Shown piece by piece: positions 26,366 to 33,494 of a DNA stretch of 64,000 nucleotides. The notes beneath the pieces are model-generated. The model had not been told where the DNA came from and ran no database searches. It saw nothing but the letters and a program-made list of their open reading frames with translations. The DNA lies in the NCBI RefSeq assembly GCF_013416325.1, contig NZ_JACCGK010000009.1, positions 80,463 to 144,462 of the forward strand, in the 5' to 3' direction. Position 1 is the first letter of the stretch. Each line of letters starts with the position of its first letter. The DNA comes from Vreelandella sedimenti. GTDB taxonomy: Bacteria; Pseudomonadota; Gammaproteobacteria; Pseudomonadales; Halomonadaceae. Position numbers and translations under genes: made by a program.

Positions 26366-26764
26366 ATGTTCCGTTTATGTGTCCGTGACCACTTTATGAT
26401 CGCCCATAGCTTTAATGGTGAGGTCTTTGGCCCTGCCCAACGCACCCACGGCGCTACCTATGTGGTCGATGTGGTTTTCCAGCGCCCCGAGCTGGATGAG
26501 GACGGCCTGGTGATCGATATCGGCCTTGCCAGCGAAACGGTAAAATCGGTACTGGCGAATTACAACTTCTGTAATTTGGATGAAGTGCCTGAATTTGCCG
26601 GTAAAAATACCACCACCGAGTTCATGGCCAAGGTGATCTTTGACCAGCTCGCCAAGGCGATTAGTGAGGGCAAAATGGGCATCACCGCCAAAGGGATTAC
26701 CCATATGGAGATCAAGCTACATGAATCCCATGTGGCCTGGGCAAGCTATGAAGGCGCGCTATGA
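26366..26764 (+). CDS. 6-pyruvoyltetrahydropterin synthase / QueD-like protein, non-canonical
   Basis: A 132-residue T-fold protein aligned over its whole length with QueD/PTPS. The first zinc His is present (His14, in IAHSF), but the HGH motif is HGA (His28, Ala30), the catalytic Cys region reads GPAQRT, and the DHHYLN catalytic-His block is replaced by ANYNFCNLDE. The NTTTEFMA substrate-binding segment and a late Glu (KLHES) are kept. It may therefore bind a pterin- or pyrimidine-type substrate without standard zinc lyase chemistry. It overlaps the next start by ATGA. Confidence 0.8.
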   Translation: MFRLCVRDHFMIAHSFNGEVFGPAQRTHGATYVVDVVFQRPELDEDGLVIDIGLASETVKSVLANYNFCNLDEVPEFAGKNTTTEFMAKVIFDQLAKAISEGKMGITAKGITHMEIKLHESHVAWASYEGAL

Positions 26765-28713
26765 GTAAGCGGTTTACCCTTATCGTTGCCGGTGACCCTG
26801 CTCAGCGTACCGGCGGATATATTTACGACGCCCAAATTGTCTCAGCCCTGCGTGACCAGGGATGGGAAATTGACGTCATCGGCTTGGCAGGCACGTTTCC
26901 TGATGCGGATGCCGAGGCGGCAGAAGCGCTCACTCAGGCCCTAGGGTCGCTTCCCGAGCAGGCGGCAGTGGTGATTGATGGCCTGGCCATGGGAGCGCTA
27001 CCGGAGGTGGTGGCCCAACATGCCCAGCGGCTGGAAATCACGGCGTTGCTGCACCACCCCCTAGGCGATGAATTGGGCCTTGATGAGGCTGATCAGCAGC
27101 GCTTTCATCGCAGCGAGTTAAACGCGCTTGCCCACGTGGCGCGGATTATCGTCACCAGTCACTTTACCGCCCGGCGCTTACCGGAGCTGGCGGCCCACTA
27201 TGAAATGCCGCTCAATCCCCGTGTCACTGTGGTTGAACCGGGCGTTGCCCAGGCGCCGATCAGCCCCGCAGCAGAGCCGGGTGAGCTACTACGTTTACTA
27301 TGTGTGGCAACGTTAACGCCGCGCAAAGGGCAGGATATTCTGGTAAAGGCATTGGCGGGCGTTAGCGGCGATCACTGGCAGTGCGACTGCTACGGTGGCG
27401 CTAGGGATGCCACTTTTACCCAGCGCGTTCAGCAACTGATTGATCAAAACGGCTTGCAAGGTAGTGTTCGGCTACACGGCGAGTGCGATGGCGCTACGCT
27501 GGAAGCGGCCTATCGCAGCGCCCACGCGCTGGTACTGCCCTCCTGGTATGAAGGCTACGGCATGGTGGTCACCGAAGCCCTGGCTCACGGCCTGCCGGTA
27601 ATTACCACCACCGGTGGTGCGCTTCGCGATACCTTGCCAGCAGGCGCCGGTTTGAGCGTTGAACCGGGTGACGTCGATGCGCTTCAAGGTGCCCTAAGCC
27701 GTTTTTGCCATGATGACGAGCTACGCCAACAACTGCGCCAGGGAGCCGCCCAGGCCCGGGATGCGTTAAGCGACTGGCAAGAAGCGGGCGCTAAGTTTGC
27801 CGCGGCGTTAACTTCGCCCGCCGATTCTCCAAATTTACGCCCAGGCAGCCAGTTTGCGTCCGACTGGCTGACGCTGCGAGAGGCGGCTGATGTCGATTCC
27901 CGTAGCCAGCCCTTGGCTGAGCTTGCCGCGGAGTGGCTGAGCGCGTGTACGCAGGCGCCGCTGATAGTGGATCTTGGCTGCGGCCGGGGCAGTAATATGC
28001 GCTTTCTGGCGCCGCGCCTGAATGGTCACCAGCGCTGGAAGCTGATCGATCACGACGCCATTTTGTTAGCCCAGGCGCGCCAGCGTGCTGCCGGATTAGG
28101 CAATAGCCAAGGGCAGCCCGTGGCCGTTGAGACGCACTGCGTATCGTTGGAACCGCTTGCTGAGGTGCCGCTCGACGATGCGCACCTCGTCACCGCGTCG
28201 GCGCTGCTGGATCTGGTCTCCCAGCAGTGGATCGATGCTTTTGTGGCTCGCATTGCCGGGCAGCAACAGGCGTTGCTGATAGCGCTAAGCGTGACCGGTG
28301 AGTGGCACTTTATTGACCCTCAAGGTGCGCCGGTGCTGGATGACGAAGACCGCTGGCTGCTAGCGATGTTTATGGCTCACCAGCAGCGCGATAAAGGTTT
28401 GGGTGATGCGCTGGGCGGACAGGCGCAGGGGGCATTAGTTGCCGCGTTAGAGAGTGCTGATTACCGCATTGAACAAGCTGAAACACCGTGGCAGCTTGCT
28501 GCTGGTAGTCAAGTACAGCAGCCGTTAATGATGGCGCTACTCGAAGGCTGGGCTGAAGCCGCCACCGAGCAAGCTCCGGAAGCGGCAGCGCGCATTGCCA
28601 CTTGGCTACAGCAGCGTCAGCAAGCGGTGGCCAATGGCGAGCTGGGTATTCGGGTGGGGCACCGCGATCTGTTTGCCACGTGCCTGCTTTCCACGCCCAG
28701 GGTAGAGGCCTAA
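26761..28713 (+). CDS. Fusion of GT4-type glycosyltransferase and class I SAM methyltransferase
   Basis: A 650-residue protein. Residues 1-350 form a GT-B glycosyltransferase of GT4 type, with the donor-binding motif SWYEGYGMVVTEALAHGLPV (about residues 260-280). Residues 390-645 form a methyltransferase with motif I IVDLGCGRGSNMRFL near residue 402 and an acidic LIDHD after the second strand. The start overlaps the PTPS-like stop (ATGA), so the two are coupled. I infer that one polypeptide glycosylates and methylates the small-molecule product of the neighbouring enzymes. Confidence 0.85.
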   Translation: MSKRFTLIVAGDPAQRTGGYIYDAQIVSALRDQGWEIDVIGLAGTFPDADAEAAEALTQALGSLPEQAAVVIDGLAMGALPEVVAQHAQRLEITALLHHPLGDELGLDEADQQRFHRSELNALAHVARIIVTSHFTARRLPELAAHYEMPLNPRVTVVEPGVAQAPISPAAEPGELLRLLCVATLTPRKGQDILVKALAGVSGDHWQCDCYGGARDATFTQRVQQLIDQNGLQGSVRLHGECDGATLEAAYRSAHALVLPSWYEGYGMVVTEALAHGLPVITTTGGALRDTLPAGAGLSVEPGDVDALQGALSRFCHDDELRQQLRQGAAQARDALSDWQEAGAKFAAALTSPADSPNLRPGSQFASDWLTLREAADVDSRSQPLAELAAEWLSACTQAPLIVDLGCGRGSNMRFLAPRLNGHQRWKLIDHDAILLAQARQRAAGLGNSQGQPVAVETHCVSLEPLAEVPLDDAHLVTASALLDLVSQQWIDAFVARIAGQQQALLIALSVTGEWHFIDPQGAPVLDDEDRWLLAMFMAHQQRDKGLGDALGGQAQGALVAALESADYRIEQAETPWQLAAGSQVQQPLMMALLEGWAEAATEQAPEAAARIATWLQQRQQAVANGELGIRVGHRDLFATCLLSTPRVEA

Positions 28714-28717
28714 GCCT

Positions 28718-30706
28718 ATGGGGCCTGTTAAGGGAATGTTCACTCGGCTAAGTGCTTGTTCTAAAAAGCTAGCGTGGCGAAACCCATGGCTTCGCCGCGT
28801 GGTGGTTAGCATAGCGTTGCTGAGTGTGGTGGCGTTGTGGGTGGAGCCCCAGGCGATTGTGGCTGAGGTTCAGCGCTTCTCCGCGGAGTGGGTCGTGCTG
28901 GCGTTAGCCATCAGCACGCTACAGGTTATGCTCTGCGCCTGGCGTTGGCAGTTCACTGCGGGGCTTATCGATGTACCGCTACGGTTTACATACGCGCTAC
29001 GGGAGTACTACCTGGCCCTGCTGGTCAATCAGCTGTTGCCCGGCGGTGTATTGGGCGACGCCGGGAGGGCGCACCGCCATGCCACCCAAGCGCAGTCTAG
29101 GGGGCGCGCCTGGCGAGCGGTGATTATCGAGCGCGCCTCAGGGCAGGTCGCCGTGGTGGTGTTAACGCTAACCGCGCTGCTGCTCTCACCGCTCTGGCAT
29201 GCCGCGCTGGGTGAATCAGTGATCACAGCGGTGGGGTTAAGCGCATTCGCCGCTCTTGCGGCGCTCATTGCCAGCGGCCTGCTGCTGCGCCAACGTTTTA
29301 GCCATTGGTTGACAAGGCTGCCGAGCTGGTGTCAAGCCCTGGCTCACGATGTAAGGCGTGGTTTGTTGCGACGCGGCGTGTGGCCCCAGCAGTTGCTGTC
29401 TTCGCTGGTGATTGTATTGAGCTATGGTCTGGTAACGGTCTGTGCGGCTCGGGCGATTGGCGTTGAGCTACCGTCGCTGCAAGTGCTGGCGCTGACACCG
29501 GTACTGCTACTGGCCATGCTGATCCCGTTTTCGGTAGCCGGATGGGGGTTGCGTGAAGGCGCCGCTGCCGGGGTCTGGGCGCTGGTCGGCCTGCCACCCG
29601 CTCAAGGGGTGGCGGTGTCATTGGCCTACGGTGTGCTGGTGTTGTTGGCGAGCCTACCGGGGATCTGGGTGGCGCTGAGTCGTCGTGAAAAAGCGCAGCC
29701 TTCAGGCGGTGGCATCCCTCAGTCGCAGGTCGAACAGCGTGTCGTCACCGCAGCGGAAAGTTCGCGCGGGCGGGCGCAGCGCACTCTCAAGGGTCTCAAT
29801 GGGTGTCATTTGCAGCCCTGGCCTGCCGGAGCCGATCAGCAGCGGGGCGACCAGCAGATGCAGTCGGTCAACGGCTCCCGCTTCGATAAACTGAGACACC
29901 GTAATGCCGCCGCCCTCTATCAACACCCGCGGCAGGCCCTTCTCGGCCAGCAGGGTGACAACATCTTGGGGGGTGAACTGACCGCTGGCGTTCAGCGGCA
30001 GTACGCAACGTTCAATGTGGGCCAGGCTCGTCGTTGTTTGCAGCTCAGACCTTACGTCAGGTCCCACGACATGCAGCGTCGGGGCGCTATCGGTGTTCAG
30101 CAGCGCCAAGTCGTTGGGAATGCGACCGCGTGGATCCAGCACCACCCGCGTCGGGTTAGTGCCGCTAACATGGCGCACGGTCAACTGCGGGTTATCGGCG
30201 CTGGCGGTACCCGCGCCGACCACTACCGCGTCGACCAAAGCACGCAGGCGGTGCAGGTGAACCAAGCTTTCATAGCCGTTGATGTAGTGGGAGTGGCCGC
30301 TTTCCGTGGCAATGCGGCCATCCATACTCTGCCCCAGCTGCGCCAACACCCACGCCGGTCGATTGGCCAGCAGGGTCAGGCAATCGAGCAGCTCGCGCGC
30401 CTCAGCGGTGACCTCTTTGGCCGTTTGCCACTCACCGGTTGGCGACACCTTAATCGCCACATCGCTAGGACGCCGATGACGCAGTGCCAACAGCCAATTC
30501 CAGGCATCGGCCAGTGCAATCGTGTTGACATGGGATCCGGGCATAACGCCTCCATGCTAAAAGATTCGCTTCATCATGCGGGCGCTTCTTGGTTAAGCGC
30601 AAGCCGTTCAGGGCAGCCATCTATTCAGTTCAGAGCAAATAGCTCAGCGCAAGCGTGCGCCATCCCCCTCGTAAGGAAGCCAGGAGGCCTACATGTACCA
30701 GATTGA
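28718..30706 (+). CDS. LPG_synthase_TM (UPF0104)-type membrane protein with an abnormal read-through C-terminus
   Basis: Residues 1-325 form an eight-helix membrane protein of the lysylphosphatidylglycerol-synthase transmembrane family, including NQLLPGGVLGDAGRAHRH and IPFSVAGWGLREGAAAG, both typical. Such proteins move or present lipids or small molecules at the membrane. Homology ends near 29690. The frame then continues without a stop for about 330 codons across the antisense of the RibD-like gene, in codon register with it, to 30706. A TGA lies one frame away at about 29686-29688, so a one-base loss or a sequence error is the likely cause. Confidence 0.7.
   Translation: MGPVKGMFTRLSACSKKLAWRNPWLRRVVVSIALLSVVALWVEPQAIVAEVQRFSAEWVVLALAISTLQVMLCAWRWQFTAGLIDVPLRFTYALREYYLALLVNQLLPGGVLGDAGRAHRHATQAQSRGRAWRAVIIERASGQVAVVVLTLTALLLSPLWHAALGESVITAVGLSAFAALAALIASGLLLRQRFSHWLTRLPSWCQALAHDVRRGLLRRGVWPQQLLSSLVIVLSYGLVTVCAARAIGVELPSLQVLALTPVLLLAMLIPFSVAGWGLREGAAAGVWALVGLPPAQGVAVSLAYGVLVLLASLPGIWVALSRREKAQPSGGGIPQSQVEQRVVTAAESSRGRAQRTLKGLNGCHLQPWPAGADQQRGDQQMQSVNGSRFDKLRHRNAAALYQHPRQALLGQQGDNILGGELTAGVQRQYATFNVGQARRCLQLRPYVRSHDMQRRGAIGVQQRQVVGNATAWIQHHPRRVSAANMAHGQLRVIGAGGTRADHYRVDQSTQAVQVNQAFIAVDVVGVAAFRGNAAIHTLPQLRQHPRRSIGQQGQAIEQLARLSGDLFGRLPLTGWRHLNRHIARTPMTQCQQPIPGIGQCNRVDMGSGHNASMLKDSLHHAGASWLSASRSGQPSIQFRANSSAQACAIPLVRKPGGLHVPD
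29702..30544 (-). CDS. RibD C-terminal-type (dihydrofolate reductase-fold) pyrimidine reductase
   Basis: A 280-residue protein. From residue 75 on it matches the reductase domain of RibD: AQLGQSMDGRIATESGHSHY, VGAGTASADNPQLTVR, PTRVVLDPRGRIP and VLIEGGG. The deaminase domain of bifunctional RibD is absent; instead there are about 70 residues of unclear origin. Such reductases convert ribosylamino-pyrimidines to ribitylamino-pyrimidines with NADPH. It is divergent from the GTP cyclohydrolase II-like gene, so the two probably act on successive intermediates. Confidence 0.85.
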   Translation of the reverse strand: MPGSHVNTIALADAWNWLLALRHRRPSDVAIKVSPTGEWQTAKEVTAEARELLDCLTLLANRPAWVLAQLGQSMDGRIATESGHSHYINGYESLVHLHRLRALVDAVVVGAGTASADNPQLTVRHVSGTNPTRVVLDPRGRIPNDLALLNTDSAPTLHVVGPDVRSELQTTTSLAHIERCVLPLNASGQFTPQDVVTLLAEKGLPRVLIEGGGITVSQFIEAGAVDRLHLLVAPLLIGSGRPGLQMTPIETLESALRPPARTFRCGDDTLFDLRLRDATA

Positions 30707-31796
30707 ACGCGCTATTTTCGACATCCGTCGTGGATTGCCAGTGGTGGTGAATGCCAGTGGGCAGCGTTTGCTCGTGCAGGCGCTGGAAGGCAGTGAATCG
30801 GTCGAAGCGCTGGCTTTGCTAGCGGGCGAGCGGCCTTCGCTGGTGCTTACTCGTCACCGCCTGGCGGCGATGGGCATGAACTTGTCCGCCGAGGCCGCCA
30901 GCCTGCCGCTGACAGCCCACATTAGTACCAATGAGCTGAATGGCTTGGCCACGGCGGAAACGCTTTCACAACCCGCGGGTGGATTGCTTAGCGGGTTAAA
31001 GCCCGCCGGAATAGCCGAACTAGGCGCCGTAACGCTGATGCGTCGCGCCCTGCTGATTCCCGCAGCGCTCTGCGCTTTTGTTAGCCAAGAGGCTATAGCG
31101 ACTATTGAGCAGCAGTTGGCAGAGGGACGCCTGCTGCAAGTCAGCGCTGAAGACGCCACACAATGCCTTGCCGGGGCGCCGGGCATGCTCAAGCGGGTGA
31201 GCGAAGCGAATATCCCCCTCGATAATGCTGCCGACAGCCGCTTTGTGCTTTTCCGTGAGCCAGATGGCCTGCGCGAGCACGTTGCAGTGGTGATCGGTAA
31301 GCCAGAGCGCTGGGAAGGCGCGGTGCCGCTACGCCTGCACTCTGCGTGTTTAACCGGTGACCTGTTCGGCAGTTTGCGTTGCGACTGCGGAGAACAGCTG
31401 CGCAATGCCGTGGCGGATATTCAAACCATGGGCGGCGGCGTGCTGCTCTACTTGGCCCAAGAGGGGCGGGGCATTGGCCTAGCCAATAAGCTGCGCGCCT
31501 ATACCTTACAGGATGGTGGCCTGGATACCGTGGATGCCGATCAAGTACTCGGTTTTGGTGACGATGAGCGCCAGTATGCGGTGGCGGTGGATATGCTCAA
31601 TGCGCTCAATATTGACCAAGTGCAACTGCTGACCAACAACCCCTTGAAGATGGAAGCGTTGCGCCAGGGCGGTATTGACGTGGTCTCACGCCAGGCGCTG
31701 TACGGCAGCGTTACCGACCACAACCAGCGCTACCTTAATGCCAAGGCAACTCGAGGCGGGCATCTGTTGGAAGATGTGCTCAGTGGCCAGCGTTAA
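30693..31796 (+). CDS. GTP cyclohydrolase II-like protein with a non-catalytic N-terminal region
   Basis: A 367-residue protein. The C-terminal 190 residues form a complete GTP cyclohydrolase II domain, with zinc ligands Cys219, Cys230 and Cys232 (HSACLTGDLFGSLRCDCGEQ), EGRGIGLANKLRAY and LLTNNPLKMEAL. The first 175 residues sit where RibBA proteins have DHBP synthase, but the acidic DDEDRE motif and its catalytic residues are missing. AGGAGG precedes the ATG. The expected reaction is GTP to 2,5-diamino-6-ribosylamino-pyrimidinone phosphate plus formate, probably feeding this cluster rather than bulk riboflavin. Confidence 0.85.
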   Translation: MYQIERAIFDIRRGLPVVVNASGQRLLVQALEGSESVEALALLAGERPSLVLTRHRLAAMGMNLSAEAASLPLTAHISTNELNGLATAETLSQPAGGLLSGLKPAGIAELGAVTLMRRALLIPAALCAFVSQEAIATIEQQLAEGRLLQVSAEDATQCLAGAPGMLKRVSEANIPLDNAADSRFVLFREPDGLREHVAVVIGKPERWEGAVPLRLHSACLTGDLFGSLRCDCGEQLRNAVADIQTMGGGVLLYLAQEGRGIGLANKLRAYTLQDGGLDTVDADQVLGFGDDERQYAVAVDMLNALNIDQVQLLTNNPLKMEALRQGGIDVVSRQALYGSVTDHNQRYLNAKATRGGHLLEDVLSGQR

Positions 31797-31814
31797 ACGC
31801 AAAACGGTCGCGAG

Positions 31815-32618
31815 CTAAAGCTGCCTCCCACTTGTGCTGCGAGTTTGGTTGGTTAGCGGTGGTAGCTGGGCGGTTTCCGTCACTACGGCCGCTAGTTGGC
31901 GGGCATAGTGTTGAACCAGCCGTTCACCTAGTTCCGCGCTGGCTTGGCTGGCATCCCCCGCCACTCCTTGGGTGCTTAAGTCTTCCGCCAGCCAGGCAAA
32001 AGCTGCAGCACCTTCTGCGCTCACTAATGCATCGCCTTGGGGCGCTGCAGGTGGGGTGGCCTGATAGCCGTCCAACTGCACCAGCGCGGGCGCTAAATGG
32101 TGCATCATCGCGGTTTCGAGCAGCCCGCCGTGTAAGCCGTAGCGCAATTCTTCCGCATCAATGGCACCCTCTAACGGCGGTAGTCGGGTATAGGTCGTTT
32201 TTACTACGCGCATGCTATGCCGCCGTCGCAGGGTTAACCCTGCCAAATCCATCACCGCCTTATTGCCACCATGGCTGTTAAGCAGCACCAGGCGGCGAAT
32301 GCCTGCGCGAGCTAAGCTCTCTCCGTAGGCTTCAAGAGTGGCAACGGCCAGCGGTGCGGGCAGGCTGAGCGTGCCGGGGAAGCTGGTGTGCTCGTCGCTG
32401 GCGCCCACCGCAATCGGCGGTAGGCAGATTACGTTCAGGTGGGTATCTAGCTTCTCCAGCATAGCGGCTTGCAGCCCCTCGCCAATGGTCAAGTCGGTGG
32501 CTAAAGGGAGGTGAGTGCCGTGCTGTTCAATGGCCCCGAGCACCAGTACCGCTACTGGGTCGCATTGGGCGAACTCGGCTAACTGCGGAGCGGTGAGGGT
32601 TTGCCAGTGGTGAATCAT
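31815..32618 (-). CDS. Creatininase-family amidohydrolase (FAPy-deformylase-like)
   Basis: A 267-residue metal-dependent amidohydrolase. Visible metal-ligand segments are GAIEQHGTHLPLATD (Glu31, His33, Asp42), a later LLNSHGGNKAVMD and ETAMMHH. The family includes creatininase, archaeal ArfB, which deformylates a GTP-derived pyrimidine, and MftE. Given GTP cyclohydrolase II and RibD-like neighbours, an ArfB-like role on a ring-opened pyrimidine is the most economical inference. It converges on the cyclohydrolase gene across a 19-bp gap. Confidence 0.82.
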   Translation of the reverse strand: MIHHWQTLTAPQLAEFAQCDPVAVLVLGAIEQHGTHLPLATDLTIGEGLQAAMLEKLDTHLNVICLPPIAVGASDEHTSFPGTLSLPAPLAVATLEAYGESLARAGIRRLVLLNSHGGNKAVMDLAGLTLRRRHSMRVVKTTYTRLPPLEGAIDAEELRYGLHGGLLETAMMHHLAPALVQLDGYQATPPAAPQGDALVSAEGAAAFAWLAEDLSTQGVAGDASQASAELGERLVQHYARQLAAVVTETAQLPPLTNQTRSTSGRQL

Positions 32619-32639
32619 AAAATGAGAAGCCTTTAGGTA

Positions 32640-33458
32640 TTAAGCATCATGTAGAAGTAACTGATGGTCTGAGCGGCAGGCGTACAGGTCACCGGAAGGC
32701 AATCCTTCGGCCCCTGCGCTTAGCCACTCGCTAACCGATTGTGTCGTTTGCCACTCGGCCCAGCGAAAGTGGCGCTGCTCACCAGCTACCACGTTGTAGC
32801 GGTACTCGCCAAGGCGGCTTAAGTGGTTCACGCAGGCATCGTTTACTTCCAGGGCGCCTGCCACAAACTCCACTGAAAGTGCTGCCACCGGGCAGCTTAG
32901 CCCCGCCAAAACCTCCGCCTCAAAGCCTTCAACGTCGATTTTAATAAAACTAGGCTCGCCATACTCGTCAATTAACGCATCCAGCGTGGTCACCGGCACC
33001 CGTAAACGCTGCTCCCAACGTACCTGACTAAAGCCTGCGTTGCGTTCGCCTATCTGCTCACGCCACTCTGTGGCCAGGGTGGAAAGGGTCGGGTTGCTGG
33101 GGCTGATCGCTATCTCAGCAAAGCCCACCGTAGGGCCCGCCGCCATCGGCAGCAAGGTAATGGTCGGCGGCTTTACCAGGCGTTTAAACCATTTGGCGAG
33201 GTCGGGCTGGGGCTCCAGCGCCACCACCTTGGCGCCAAGCGCATGAAAAGCCGCGCTACGGTCGCCTAGGTGCGCGCCAATATCAAAGGCAACGGTGCCG
33301 GGTTGTATAAAAGGCTGATAGAGGCGCTGGAGGCCGCGTTGACGCCCAGGCCGCCAATAAATAAACAGCGAACGGGCTAGCCCACCCGCGCTGCGCAGTC
33401 GTTGAAGCGCCATGCGCTGCATTAGTTGGGCTCTCTGAAAGGACGTGCCTTGATCCAC
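32640..33458 (-). CDS. FkbM-family methyltransferase
   Basis: A 272-residue protein with a Rossmann-type methyltransferase core: FDIGAHLGDRSAAFHALGA (motif I), VVALEPQPD (motif II) and the FkbM signature SFIKIDVEGFEAEVLAGL. FkbM enzymes O-methylate sugars and natural products. It shares strand with, and lies 22 bp upstream of, the creatininase-like gene, so the two probably form an operon within the same pathway. Confidence 0.85.
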   Translation of the reverse strand: MDQGTSFQRAQLMQRMALQRLRSAGGLARSLFIYWRPGRQRGLQRLYQPFIQPGTVAFDIGAHLGDRSAAFHALGAKVVALEPQPDLAKWFKRLVKPPTITLLPMAAGPTVGFAEIAISPSNPTLSTLATEWREQIGERNAGFSQVRWEQRLRVPVTTLDALIDEYGEPSFIKIDVEGFEAEVLAGLSCPVAALSVEFVAGALEVNDACVNHLSRLGEYRYNVVAGEQRHFRWAEWQTTQSVSEWLSAGAEGLPSGDLYACRSDHQLLLHDA

Positions 33459-33494
33459 ACAGGTGCTGGCGATATAAGATTTGCTTGATAAGTG

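Noticed and set aside
29702..30706. C-terminal 330 residues of the long plus-strand frame as a new domain
   Set aside because: It is the in-register antisense of the RibD-like gene; openness is explained by codon bias there. Kept only as an oddity, not as a domain.
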